Of a stretch of DNA of 64,000 nt, positions 44,132-52,895 are shown in pieces; the first letter of the stretch is position 1; each line of letters starts with the position of its first letter. Position numbers and translations under genes: made by a program. The stretch covers positions 372,001 to 436,000 of the forward strand of contig NZ_JACCBP010000002.1 in assembly GCF_013408655.1 (NCBI RefSeq), written 5' to 3'. This DNA is from Pigmentiphaga litoralis. Lineage in GTDB: Bacteria > Pseudomonadota > Gammaproteobacteria > Burkholderiales > Burkholderiaceae_B. Below the pieces are notes generated by a model that saw nothing but the letters and a program-made list of their open reading frames with translations, was not told where the DNA came from and searched no databases.

Positions 44132-45787
44132 ATGCAGGTGGGCGTCCGACGTGTGGTCCGCCGCTGGCCACTTCCGGACAGTATGCCTGCCTGCTGCCGC
44201 CTCGCTCGCGCCGGTTTTGCGCGGGCATCAGGACCGCTCACCATGCCACCCGACGTACGCGCCGATTCGGCGCACACGCCCACGCGCGGCGCGGCCTCGC
44301 GTTTTCTTGCCCAAGCCACGTTTGGCCCCACGCCCGAGGCGATCGATGCGGTCGTCAAGCAGGGCTATGCGCGCTGGCTGGATACGCAGTTGGCCATGCC
44401 GCCGTCGATCACGCATTTCGACTGGCTGCTATCGCAGAAAGTGAATACCGAGGCCTTCAAGGGCAACGGGATCAATGCACCGCTGGATGCCACGATGTGG
44501 CGCGCGTTCATCAGCGCGCCCGACGCGGTGCGCGTGCGCGCGGCGTTTGCGTTGTCGGAAATCTTTGTCGTGAACGTCGCGGCGGTGACGGCGTCGTGGC
44601 CGCTGTTTGGCGCGGCGTCGTTCATGGACCTGCTGACCCGACATGCGTTCGGCACGTTCCGCGAGCTGATCGAAGCGGTGTCGCGCAGCCTGTCGATGGC
44701 GTCGATGCTGACGTTTCGCGGCAACCGCAAGGAAGACGCGAAGACGGGCCGGCAGCCGGACGAAAACTACGCGCGCGAGGTGATGCAGCTGTTCACGATC
44801 GGCCTGTATCAGCTCAATCCGGATGGCACGCCCAAGCTGGTGAAGGGCAAGCCGGTGGACACCTATACCAATGCGGATGTGCAGGGGCTGGCCAAGGTGT
44901 TTACGGGCTGGGATCTGAGTGGCGGGGAAGGCGATGTGGAGTTTCATCGCCGGCCGATGGCGCTGGATGCCGCGCAGCATTCGCCGGGTGAAAAGCGCTT
45001 TTTGGGTACGACGATCAAGGCGGGCACGGACGGCAATACGGCGTTGAAGATGGCGATGGATACGCTGGCCGCGCATCCGAATGTGGGGCCGTTTATCGGG
45101 CGGCAGATGATTCAGCGGCTGGTGACAAGCAATCCGTCGCCGGCGTACGTGCGGCGGGTGTCGGCCGTGTTCGATGACGATGGCAAGGGCGTGCGCGGGA
45201 ACCTGCGCGCGGTGTTCCGTGCGATTTTGCTGGACGCGGAAGCGCGGTCGCCGGACCTGTCGTCGCCGACCTGGGGCAAGGTGCGTGAGCCTATCGTGCG
45301 GTTTGCGGCATGGGCGCGGGCCTTCAAGGCGACGTCGACCAATGGCAAATGGTCGATGCCGGATACGTCGGACAACACGATCCGGCTGGCGCAGAGTCCG
45401 ATGCGTTCGCCGTCGGTGTTCAACTTTTTCCGGCCCGGCTATTCGCCGCCGGGGGACAAGCTGGAACGCAAGGGGCTGGTCGCGCCGGAGCTGCAGATTA
45501 CCGATGAGACCAGTGTGGCCGGGTATCTGAATTTCGTGGCCATTTACGTGGACCGGGGTTGGGAAGACCTGCAGACCGCGTATGCGGACGAGGTGAAGCT
45601 GGCGGGCGATACGCCGGCATTGGTGGATCACATCGTGACCCTGCTGGCCGGGGATGCCTACAGCGACAAGACGGCGGGCCGCATTGCGAAGGCGGTGGCC
45701 GAGATCCCGGCGGATCGCGCGAAGGACCGCGTGCGGGCCGCGGTGATGCTGGTGGTGGCGAGCCCGGAATACCTGGTTCAGAAATGA
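44132..45787 (+). CDS. DUF1800 family protein
   Basis: Up to 551 aa. The conserved region starts at AASRFLAQATFGPTPEAIDAVVKQGYARWLDTQLAMP, the usual DUF1800 N-terminal block, and includes DENYAREVMQLFTIGLYQLNPDG, FTGWDLS and NFFRPGYSPPGD. Starts at 44132, 44183 or 44243 are all possible; the first 45 residues show no homology. The function of DUF1800 is not known. Genes of this family usually sit beside a DUF1501 gene, as here, and the pair is thought to act together in the cell envelope. Confidence 0.85.
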   Translation: MQVGVRRVVRRWPLPDSMPACCRLARAGFARASGPLTMPPDVRADSAHTPTRGAASRFLAQATFGPTPEAIDAVVKQGYARWLDTQLAMPPSITHFDWLLSQKVNTEAFKGNGINAPLDATMWRAFISAPDAVRVRAAFALSEIFVVNVAAVTASWPLFGAASFMDLLTRHAFGTFRELIEAVSRSLSMASMLTFRGNRKEDAKTGRQPDENYAREVMQLFTIGLYQLNPDGTPKLVKGKPVDTYTNADVQGLAKVFTGWDLSGGEGDVEFHRRPMALDAAQHSPGEKRFLGTTIKAGTDGNTALKMAMDTLAAHPNVGPFIGRQMIQRLVTSNPSPAYVRRVSAVFDDDGKGVRGNLRAVFRAILLDAEARSPDLSSPTWGKVREPIVRFAAWARAFKATSTNGKWSMPDTSDNTIRLAQSPMRSPSVFNFFRPGYSPPGDKLERKGLVAPELQITDETSVAGYLNFVAIYVDRGWEDLQTAYADEVKLAGDTPALVDHIVTLLAGDAYSDKTAGRIAKAVAEIPADRAKDRVRAAVMLVVASPEYLVQK

Positions 45788-45892
45788 GCGCAGGGCAATT
45801 TTTCGCGGCGTTCAAGAATGAGCAATGCGCAGAAGTGAGCAGCGCCGGTCTTTCGTGGAGCCCTCGGTCGCATGGAGCCAAGTCGCAGAACC

Positions 45893-46107
45893 CGCTGTCG
45901 TAGAGACGCCTGTCGTAGAACCCCTTGTGGGCGAACAACCTGCCGTAAGAGCAACCTGCCGTAAGAACAAGCTGTCATAGAACAACCTGCCGTAAGAACT
46001 CCCCGTCGTAAGAACTGCCTGTCGTAGAACCACCTGTCGTAGAACCACCTGTCGTAGAACCACCTGTCGTAAGAACCACCTGTCGTAGAACAACCTGTCG
46101 TAGCACT
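45893..46107 (+). repeat. 15-16 bp tandem repeat array filling the DUF1800-DUF1501 gap
   Basis: About 14 head-to-tail units with consensus ACCTGTCGTAGAACC; some units carry one extra A (GTAAGAA), making 16 bp. The left half is diverged; units at about 46018-46090 are nearly identical. The array ends about 13 bases before the DUF1501 ATG. It is the only notable content of the 333-bp gap 45788-46120. Open frames across it are low-complexity translations of the repeat and were not called as genes. Confidence 0.92.
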
Positions 46108-46120
46108 CATCTGGAGCGTC

Positions 46121-47563
46121 ATGTCCGATTCATCCAAGCCATCGCGTCGTTCGCAGCCCTTTCGCCCGGCCAGTCTGGCGGGAGAGGCGCGTCGTACGTT
46201 CCTGAAGCAGATGTCGGCACTGGGGGCGGGCGGTGTCGCGGGTCCTCTCATTTCCGGCCTGGGCGCGGCGAGTCCGCTGGCGCTGGGGCTGGGGGCCATG
46301 AGCGAGGCGGCGGCGCAGTCGGCGACGGATTACAAGGCGCTGGTCTGCATCTTCCTGTACGGCGGCAACGATCCGTACAACACGATCGTTCCGTACGATG
46401 CGGCGGGTTATCGCAAGTACGCGGCGGCGCGCACGGATATCGCCTTGCCGCGCAACAGTCTGGAGGCCACGGCGTTGCGCGTGCAGGGCGGGGCGGACGG
46501 CGATGCGCAGTTTGCGCTGGCGCCTGGTCTGGCGCCGCTCAAGCCTCTGTTCGACAAGGGCCAGCTGGCGGTGCAGTTGAATGTCGGGCCGCTGATGGTG
46601 CCGACGACCAAGGCGCAGTACATCTCGGGCAGTGTGCCCTTGCCGCCCAAGCTCTTTTCGCACAATGACCAGCAGGCCTACTGGCAGGCGTTGGCGCCGG
46701 AAGGCGCGTCGACGGGCTGGGGTGGACGGCTGGCGGATCTGTTTGCATCGGGCAAGGGCAAGAGCACGTTTGCAAACGTGACGGCGGGCGAGGGCGCGGT
46801 GTTGCTGTCGGGCCGGCATGTGGCAGGCTATCGCGTGGGCATCGATGGATCGACGCCGATCGAATTGCTGCGCCGGGACACCTACGGATCGAGCACGTGC
46901 ACTGCCTTGCTGCGCGAGTTGATTACGCAGTCGCAACAGCATGTGCTGGGCGATCTGCATGCGCAAACGGTGGCGCGGTCGATCGAGGCCGATGCCACGT
47001 TGCGCGCGGCGTTGGAGCCGATCACGGTGCAAGGGGATTTTGCGACGCCGTTTGCCAAGCAACTGAAGGTGGTGGCGCGCATGATCGCGGCGCGGCGCAG
47101 CCTGGAGGTGAACCGTCAGGTGTTCGTGGTGACGCTGAATGGCTTTGACAATCACGATGGCCTGATGGGTGCGCACAAGGATTTGCTGACGCAGTTGGGG
47201 TCGGCCATGGCGGCGTTCCAGCAGGCGATCGATGCGATGGGGATGGGCAAGCAGGTGACGACGTTTACGGCGTCGGAGTTTGGCCGCACCTTGACGTCGA
47301 ATGGCAACGGGTCGGACCACGGCTGGGGCGGCCATCACCTGGTGATGGGCGGCGCGGTGCGCGGGGGCCGGTTGTATGGATCGCACCCGGATATCGATGT
47401 GGCCGGGCCAGGCTTTGTCGACCACGGGCGCATGTTGCCGTCGACATCCGTCGAGACCTTTGCCGCCACCCTGGGCGGGTGGTTCGGCGCAAGTGCCGGG
47501 GATCTGGATGACATCTTTCCGGCATTGCGAGAGTTCGGCGCGCGCAAGGCCGGCTTCGTGTGA
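46121..47563 (+). CDS. DUF1501 family protein with Tat signal
   Basis: The protein is 480 aa. It begins with a long n-region and the twin-arginine motif RRTFLKQMSALGAGGVAG (RRxFLK), so it should be exported folded by Tat. The mature part starts KALVCIFLYGGNDPYNTIVPYD and contains the DUF1501 blocks NGFDNHDG and TASEFGRTLTSNGNGSDHGWGGHHLVMGG, which resemble the metal site of sulfatase/alkaline-phosphatase-like folds. Function unknown. Partner of the DUF1800 gene, separated from it by the tandem repeat array. The first codon has a GGAG 8 bases upstream. Confidence 0.88.
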   Translation: MSDSSKPSRRSQPFRPASLAGEARRTFLKQMSALGAGGVAGPLISGLGAASPLALGLGAMSEAAAQSATDYKALVCIFLYGGNDPYNTIVPYDAAGYRKYAAARTDIALPRNSLEATALRVQGGADGDAQFALAPGLAPLKPLFDKGQLAVQLNVGPLMVPTTKAQYISGSVPLPPKLFSHNDQQAYWQALAPEGASTGWGGRLADLFASGKGKSTFANVTAGEGAVLLSGRHVAGYRVGIDGSTPIELLRRDTYGSSTCTALLRELITQSQQHVLGDLHAQTVARSIEADATLRAALEPITVQGDFATPFAKQLKVVARMIAARRSLEVNRQVFVVTLNGFDNHDGLMGAHKDLLTQLGSAMAAFQQAIDAMGMGKQVTTFTASEFGRTLTSNGNGSDHGWGGHHLVMGGAVRGGRLYGSHPDIDVAGPGFVDHGRMLPSTSVETFAATLGGWFGASAGDLDDIFPALREFGARKAGFV

Positions 47564-47730
47564 TCGAGCCGGCCGGGGCACGAGTCGCGGTATCGATTCA
47601 AAGCCTGGGCCGCCGTCCCTGCACCGCAGCACAAACTCTCACCGCTGAGCCCGTCGTCGTCGACGCGGCCGTGACCTTGTGCGGGCTACCCTGACCGCTG
47701 GTCGACTTGGCCGGTCTGGCCATCCGCGAT

Positions 47731-48549
47731 TCACATCGCCGACAAGCCGCCGTCGACCATCAGTGTCGCGCCGGTAATGAAGGACGCTTCGTCCGACGCC
47801 AGCCACAGGATAGGCCAGGCGATTTCTTCCGGACTGGCCCAGCGCCCCAGCATGGACGTGTCCTGCCGCTGGGTCTTGAGCAGCTCCACCGACTTGCCGC
47901 TGGCCTGCGCGCGGCCAAGGTGGAAGCCGGTCAACGTGGACCCCGGGCACAACGCATTGGCGCGCACGCCATGGGCGGCTTCTTCGCACGCCAGGGTGCG
48001 GGTCATGGCGAGCAGGCCGGCTTTGGTCGTGTCGTACAGGCCCATGCCCTTGCGCCCGGTCACGGCGTAACACGAGGACACCGTCACCACACTGCCTTTG
48101 CCCGACGCCCGCAGGGCGGGCAACGCCGCCGTAATGTAGTTGGACGGGCCGACCAGGTTGACGGCGACCATGGCCTGCCACGCGGCGGGGGTGACGTCGG
48201 CCAGCGCGTCGTAATTGCGCATGGCCGCGTTGTTGACCAGGATGTCCAGGCCGCCCAACCCCTTGACCGCCTGGGCCACGGCCTGGCGTGCGCGATCGGC
48301 ATCGGAAACATCGGCGACGCAGGTCAGGACGTGGGCCCTCGGGTGCGCCGCGCGCAGGGCCGCGGCGGTCCGGGCCAGGCCGTCTTCGCTGGCGTCGACC
48401 AGCATCACGGATGCGCCTTCGGCGCAGAACACGTCTGCCGTGGCCGCGCCGATCCCGCCGCCACCACCGGTAATAAGCGCGCATTTTCCGTGCAGCCGTC
48501 CGCCGCGGCGGGTGGCATCGGCAGAGGTAGCGGTGTCGTGCTGTGACAT
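47731..48549 (-). CDS. Short-chain dehydrogenase/reductase
   Basis: A 272-aa classical SDR. The NAD(P)-binding motif is TGGGGGIG (28-35), the structural motif is NNAAM, and the catalytic set is Ser in SSCYAV, Tyr and Lys in YDTTK. The C-terminal GATLMVDGG is typical. D in LVDASE after beta-2 favours NAD. It lies 9 bases downstream of the Bug gene on the same strand and probably belongs to the Rieske oxygenase unit, where an SDR could dehydrogenate a diol or alcohol made by the oxygenase. The exact substrate is unknown. Confidence 0.88.
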   Translation of the reverse strand: MSQHDTATSADATRRGGRLHGKCALITGGGGGIGAATADVFCAEGASVMLVDASEDGLARTAAALRAAHPRAHVLTCVADVSDADRARQAVAQAVKGLGGLDILVNNAAMRNYDALADVTPAAWQAMVAVNLVGPSNYITAALPALRASGKGSVVTVSSCYAVTGRKGMGLYDTTKAGLLAMTRTLACEEAAHGVRANALCPGSTLTGFHLGRAQASGKSVELLKTQRQDTSMLGRWASPEEIAWPILWLASDEASFITGATLMVDGGLSAM

Positions 48550-48558
48550 ACGGGCTCC

Positions 48559-49581
48559 TTAGTCGGCCTTGGCGCCGGTGTCTTTGATGACCTTGCCCCA
48601 GCGCGGGATTTCGGTCTGTATCCAGTCGGCGAATTGGCGGGGCGAACTGGCCACCACGTCAAATTCCATCTGTTCCAGCTTGGCCCGGATTTCCGGTTGC
48701 TTGAGGATCGCCACCAGTTCGCGGTTGTAGCGATCGATGATCGGCTGCGGCGTGCCGCCCGGGGCAAAGAAGCCGATCCACGACAGCGCAACGAAACCGG
48801 GGTAGCCCGACTCGATCATGGTCGGCACATTCGGGGTCGACGCGAACCGCTTTTCGCCGGTGGATGCGATCAGATGCACGCGGCCTTCTTTCGCGAATTG
48901 CTGGACGTTGCCGGGCACCATGAAGGCGGCATCGACCTGTCCGCCGACCAGGTCCACGACGGCCGGGCCCGCGCCTTTGTAGGGCACGTGGGCAATGTCT
49001 ATCTTGGCGGCCGACTTGAGCATTTCCATGGTCAGGTGCGACGCGCTGCCGGTTGATACCGACGCGTAGGCCATGTTCTTGGTCTTGCTCAGCGCGACCA
49101 GGTCGGCCACGGTCTTGACCGGCACGTTGGCATTTACCGCCAGGAACTGGGGCGACGTGACGGCCAGCGTGATGGGCGACAGGTCTTTGATCGGGTCGTA
49201 GGGCAGCTTGCTGTACAGGGTCGGGTTGATGGCGATCGGCCCGTTGAAGCCGACCAGCAAGGTGTGGCCATCGGGCGCGGACCGCGCGACTTCCGCCGTG
49301 CCGATGTTGCCGCCGGCGCCCCCCTTGTTTTCGACGATGACCGTCTGGCCCAGCACGCGCTGCAGTTCGGGCGCGACCAGGCGGGCCAGGACGTCGTTGG
49401 TGCTGCCGACGATAGGCACCACGATGCGGACAAGTTTGGTGGGCGCCCAGTCGGCGGCCTGCGGGGTGGCCTGCGGGGTGGCCTGCGGGGTGGCCGGTGC
49501 AGCGGCCAGCGTAGCGGTCGGCAGCGTACAGGACAGCAGGGCGGCGGCCAGCAGCGCGCGGCGGAACGGGAAGAGGGGCAT
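48559..49581 (-). CDS. Bug-family periplasmic solute receptor (tripartite tricarboxylate type)
   Basis: The ATG at 49581 with GGAGA 8 bases upstream gives 340 aa; the open frame extends further but without homology. Signal peptide at about 1-27 (RRALLAAALLSCTLPTATLAA). The mature protein has the family blocks VRIVVPIVGSTNDVLAR, VENKGGAGGNIGTAEVARSAPDGHTLL and VPYKGAGPAVVDLVGGQVD. Bug proteins bind carboxylates and other small organic molecules. This one lies between the SDR and the Rieske oxygenase, so it probably captures a substrate of that pathway. A 12-bp repeat gives ATPQATPQATPQ after the signal. Confidence 0.9.
   Translation of the reverse strand: MPLFPFRRALLAAALLSCTLPTATLAAAPATPQATPQATPQAADWAPTKLVRIVVPIVGSTNDVLARLVAPELQRVLGQTVIVENKGGAGGNIGTAEVARSAPDGHTLLVGFNGPIAINPTLYSKLPYDPIKDLSPITLAVTSPQFLAVNANVPVKTVADLVALSKTKNMAYASVSTGSASHLTMEMLKSAAKIDIAHVPYKGAGPAVVDLVGGQVDAAFMVPGNVQQFAKEGRVHLIASTGEKRFASTPNVPTMIESGYPGFVALSWIGFFAPGGTPQPIIDRYNRELVAILKQPEIRAKLEQMEFDVVASSPRQFADWIQTEIPRWGKVIKDTGAKAD
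49456..49491 (-). repeat. 12-bp x3 tandem repeat in the Bug gene
   Basis: GGCCTGCGGGGT on the plus strand occurs three times without a break (49456-49467, 49468-49479, 49480-49491) and encodes the ATPQ repeats between signal peptide and mature domain. Confidence 0.9.
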
Positions 49582-49759
49582 GAAGGTGTCTCCGTTGGGG
49601 GAAGGCCAGGCGTCTGCGCGCCGGGTCCGGACGTCGTGCCACGGCGCGGGTGCGTCGTGGCGGAAACTCAAGGCGGAACTGAGGACGGGAACCAGGCCGC
49701 CGCGCCCGGCACCCTTGCCCGGTGGGCTACCGGTGCGCGGGGCTGGCACGCGGCGCGGG

Positions 49760-51052
49760 TCAGATCGTGTAGACGGGCTGGTCCTTGCCGTCCGCCAGGT
49801 GGACGGCGGCCCAGTCTTGCGGGTCCTGGTCGCGCGGCAGCAGTACACCGGCCGCGCGCACCCGCTGCTTGTCGGCGGCCAGCGCGGGCGGATCGGCCTG
49901 TTCCTGTTCCAGCGCGTTGGCCGCCTCAAGCAACATGCGGCGCGCCATGACGATCGCGCGATCCGTGGGCAGCAGTTTTTCGTCGCTGAGGTTCTGGATC
50001 AGTCCCATGCTTTCCTGCAGGGACGAGTCCTGCACCGCAAAGCCGAACACGCCGCTATAGGCCCGTTTGTCTTTCTGCGCCTGGCGGTCCATCAGGTAGT
50101 CGTTGTCTTTGTTGGCCTTGGGCCGGAAGGTGCCACCCGGCTGGTTGCTGCCTGCTTCGTACTCGCAGTGGATGCCCTTGCCGGCTTCCAGGTCGGCCAT
50201 TTCTTCGTCGCTGAGCGGACGGTCCGGCCGGAAGTTGATGCTCCAGGCCCAGCAGGAATGGTCATCGATCGGCACCCAGACATGGCCTGCCAGCGAGTGG
50301 TCGCCAAACGGGGGGATCAGGGTGTACCAGGGGAAGAGGTACTGCGTGACGCGCCAGTAGTAGGTGTCGGCGTCGCCATTGCGGCGGCCGAACAGGGTCA
50401 GCCCGAACGGCGTCTTTTCGATGTCGAAAATGACGTTGCCGTCGGCCTTGATGTAGTCGAGCGCCTTGGTGCCCTGGTGCATGGGATCGGTGTCGACCTC
50501 GTAGCGATGCACGTAGGACACGTGGCTGGTGTCGATGCCGCCTTCCATGGCCTGCAGGTAGTTGCATTCCTGCAGGCGTTTGGACACGAACACATGGCTG
50601 GGCGGCAGGGTGCACCACTCCACATCGGGCGGCGCGGGCATCTTGTCTTTCGGACCCATATAGGCCCACACCAGACCGGCCATTTCCATACAGGGGTAGG
50701 CAGTGATGCCCATCGCCTTGCAGGCCTGCGGGGCGGACGGCACGTCCACACAGTTGCCGTCGCGGTCGAACTTGAGCCCGTGGTAGGCGCAGCGGATGCC
50801 GTTTTCTTCATTGCGGCCAAAGTAGAGCGAGACGCCGCGGTGCGAGCAGAACTCGCTGATCAGCGCGGCCTTGCCTTCGGTGTCGCGAAAGGCCAGCAGC
50901 TTTTCGCCCAGGATCTGCACCTTGACCGGCGGACAGTCGGGTTCGGCAATCTCATTGGCTTGCAGCACCGGCACCCAATAGCGCCGCATGACGTTGCCCA
51001 TCAGGGTGCCCGGGCCGGTACGAACCAAGGTGTCTGCCATCGTTTTGTCCAT
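49760..51052 (-). CDS. Rieske non-haem iron oxygenase, alpha subunit (phthalate-dioxygenase-like)
   Basis: The protein is 430 aa; ATG at 51052 with GAGGAG 6 bases upstream. The Rieske [2Fe-2S] ligands are C69/H71 and C88/H91 (CSHRG and CAYHG). The mononuclear iron site is D174/H177 and H182 (GGIDTSHVSYVH). The GDNV.../HxxxxH layout and length match the phthalate 4,5-dioxygenase / O-demethylase type, which needs a separate reductase. No reductase gene is in the window, so a distant one must supply electrons. It diverges from the IclR regulator; SDR and Bug genes follow on the same strand. Confidence 0.92.
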   Translation of the reverse strand: MDKTMADTLVRTGPGTLMGNVMRRYWVPVLQANEIAEPDCPPVKVQILGEKLLAFRDTEGKAALISEFCSHRGVSLYFGRNEENGIRCAYHGLKFDRDGNCVDVPSAPQACKAMGITAYPCMEMAGLVWAYMGPKDKMPAPPDVEWCTLPPSHVFVSKRLQECNYLQAMEGGIDTSHVSYVHRYEVDTDPMHQGTKALDYIKADGNVIFDIEKTPFGLTLFGRRNGDADTYYWRVTQYLFPWYTLIPPFGDHSLAGHVWVPIDDHSCWAWSINFRPDRPLSDEEMADLEAGKGIHCEYEAGSNQPGGTFRPKANKDNDYLMDRQAQKDKRAYSGVFGFAVQDSSLQESMGLIQNLSDEKLLPTDRAIVMARRMLLEAANALEQEQADPPALAADKQRVRAAGVLLPRDQDPQDWAAVHLADGKDQPVYTI

Positions 51053-51067
51053 CGTGTCTCCTCAACC

Positions 51068-51096
51068 TTGAATCAGGTTGTCCGCTTAGTGATAAT
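51068..51096 (+). promoter_or_regulatory. Sigma-70-type promoter of the IclR regulator
   Basis: TTGAAT (51068-51073), 17 bases, GATAAT (51091-51096). Good matches to both boxes with optimal spacing, in the gap between the divergent Rieske and IclR genes. Confidence 0.6.
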
Positions 51097-51098
51097 GG

Positions 51099-51115
51099 TG
51101 TCCATTCTACGGACA
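51099..51115. promoter_or_regulatory. TGTCC-N7-GGACA inverted repeat, probable IclR operator
   Basis: The repeat directly follows the -10 box and covers the expected transcription start, an ideal site for autorepression. Another TGTCC half-site lies at 51079-51083 between the promoter boxes, 20 bases away. Confidence 0.5.
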
Positions 51116-51195
51116 TGGATTTCGGCGTGTCAACATGCGTGCGGCGGGTGGGCACGGGTTCAGTAACATGCAGGTTTTGCGGATGGCGGGGCGGC

Positions 51196-51960
51196 GTGGA
51201 AAACGACAAGGGGCAGGACAGCGTCCGGGCAGTGGATCGGGCCCTGGAAATTCTTTCGGCCTGGCGGCCGGGAGACGAAGGGCTGACGGTGGCCGAACTG
51301 CTCAAGCGGGTGAACCTGAGCCGGCCGACGCTGTACCGGCTTTTGGCGACGCTGGAGCAGAATCACTTTCTGGTGTCGTCGGGCGATCCGCAGCGTTTTC
51401 GTCTGGGCAGTTCGGTTGCGCGGCTCGCGCATGTGTGGCGGGCCAGCCTGAGCATCCATACGATCGCCGAACCGATGCTGACGCGCCTGTGGGAAGCCAC
51501 GGGCGAGACGGTCGCGCTGTTCGTACCCGAAGGCGTGTACCGGCTGTGCGTGGAAGAGTTGCCCAGCGTGCAGCCTTTGAGCTTCAAGCGCGGCGTGGGC
51601 TATCGCGAGCGGCTGGTGCTGGGCGCCAGCGGCCGTTGCATCCTGGCCAACATGCCTTTGTCGGCGGATGCGCTGGCGACCTATGCCGCGGGGATAGACA
51701 TGGATCTGGCCACGTATCCAGCCGCCCTGGACGAGGTGCGCGAGCGCGGCTACGCCATGAGCCGCGATGAGTTGATCACCGGCGCCGTGGCGGTGGCGGC
51801 GCCGTTCTTTGACGGGTCGGATCGCGTGGCCGGATCCATCTGCATCTTTGGCCCTGGCGTGCGGCTGGATGCGGATGACGTGGCGCGTTTCGGGGCCCTG
51901 CTGGTTGCCGAGGCGGCCGTGCTGTCGCGGGAGCTGGGGCAGCGGCCGACCGGGCGTTAG
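51196..51960 (+). CDS. IclR-family transcriptional regulator
   Basis: A GTG start at 51196 gives 254 aa, the family size. The ATG at 51115 is also in frame but lies inside the operator repeat and has no ribosome site. The winged helix-turn-helix is at about 10-70 (SVRAVDRALEILSAW, LTVAELLKRVNLSRPTLYRLLATLEQNHFLV). The C-terminal effector domain contains RERLVLGASGRCILA and VAVAAPFFDG. It is divergent from the Rieske/Bug/SDR genes and most likely controls them in response to an aromatic or related acid. Its stop overlaps the convergent DapA-family gene by 4 bases. Confidence 0.87.
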   Translation: MENDKGQDSVRAVDRALEILSAWRPGDEGLTVAELLKRVNLSRPTLYRLLATLEQNHFLVSSGDPQRFRLGSSVARLAHVWRASLSIHTIAEPMLTRLWEATGETVALFVPEGVYRLCVEELPSVQPLSFKRGVGYRERLVLGASGRCILANMPLSADALATYAAGIDMDLATYPAALDEVRERGYAMSRDELITGAVAVAAPFFDGSDRVAGSICIFGPGVRLDADDVARFGALLVAEAAVLSRELGQRPTGR

Positions 51961-52895
51961 GACGTCGCCAGCACGTCATCCCGCAGACGCTGCACCAGGT
52001 CGCGCGACGGCAGGGCCGCTGCCAGTGCGTGCACCTGCCGGCCCAGGGTCCGGGAGGCGGGCGTCAGGGGCCGGCGCAGTTCATCGTGGATCCGCCCTTG
52101 CCGGGCGAGCAGCGCTTTGAGCGGCGCCGGGTTGGGTTCCCGGAACAGTGCGTGGATGAGCGGCAGCACGGCATCGAACCATTCTTGCGCAAGCGGCACC
52201 GCATCCGTTTCAACCAGCCGCAGGATCGCCGCGAACAGATCCGGCCGGACATGGGCGGATGCGCTGATCGCGCCCTGTCCCCCCGCGATGGCATGGGCCA
52301 GAAACGCGGTGTCATCCCCACAGAACACCGGGACCCGCCCGCGTGCGACCAGGTCGCTGCGCAGCGTGGCGTCGCAGGCCTTGATGGCCGCGCACGACGT
52401 GGTCTCGCACAAGGATTCCACGGCGCTGGCGGACAGGCGGACACCCGTGCGGCCGGGTACGTCGTAGATCACGATGGGGCGGTCCGACGCGTCGCCCAGC
52501 GTCGCGTAGTGCCAGTGGATGCCGGCTTCTGAAGGCTGCAGATAGCAGGGGGGCGGGATCAGCCAGGCGTCGGGTTGCAGGCTGTCGAGCGCGCGCAGAT
52601 CGCGGGCCACGTCGCGCGTGTCGATGCCGCCCGCGCCAAACATCAGCGGCAGGGACGGCGCGGCCTCGCGCACGGCGTCGGCCGCATCGCGGCGCTCGGC
52701 GATCGAGAGCAGGTGCCCTTCGCCGGTGGAGCCGAAGAGGACGGCGCCCCCCGTGATGCCTTCCTTGACCAAGCCACGGGCCAGTGCCTGCAAGGCGTCC
52801 AGGTCCACCCGGTCACGGTGAAACGGGGTGACCAGCGGGATCCACAAACCTGGCTGGACGCCGCTGGGTCGCATGTGACGCGGCAGGGCGGTCAT
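51957..52895 (-). CDS. DapA-family (DHDPS/NAL superfamily) aldolase or lyase
   Basis: The ATG at 52895 gives 312 aa; an alternative is Met8. The class I aldolase (beta/alpha)8 features are present: GSTGEGHLLS near 55, the catalytic Tyr in VIYDVPGRTG and the Schiff-base Lys in AAIKACD. The family includes dihydrodipicolinate synthase, N-acetylneuraminate lyase, 2-keto-3-deoxy-sugar acid aldolases and hydratase-aldolases of aromatic breakdown. Next to a Rieske oxygenase a catabolic role is more likely than lysine synthesis, but this is inference. Its start shares a base with the stop of the upstream small ORF (TGATG). Confidence 0.85.
   Translation of the reverse strand: MTALPRHMRPSGVQPGLWIPLVTPFHRDRVDLDALQALARGLVKEGITGGAVLFGSTGEGHLLSIAERRDAADAVREAAPSLPLMFGAGGIDTRDVARDLRALDSLQPDAWLIPPPCYLQPSEAGIHWHYATLGDASDRPIVIYDVPGRTGVRLSASAVESLCETTSCAAIKACDATLRSDLVARGRVPVFCGDDTAFLAHAIAGGQGAISASAHVRPDLFAAILRLVETDAVPLAQEWFDAVLPLIHALFREPNPAPLKALLARQGRIHDELRRPLTPASRTLGRQVHALAAALPSRDLVQRLRDDVLATS

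Noticed and set aside
45778..46299. Minus-strand frames (173 and 93 codons) across the tandem repeat
   Set aside because: The repeated VLRQV/WFYDR-like translation is just the DNA repeat read through; mixed 15/16-bp units would shift any real frame.
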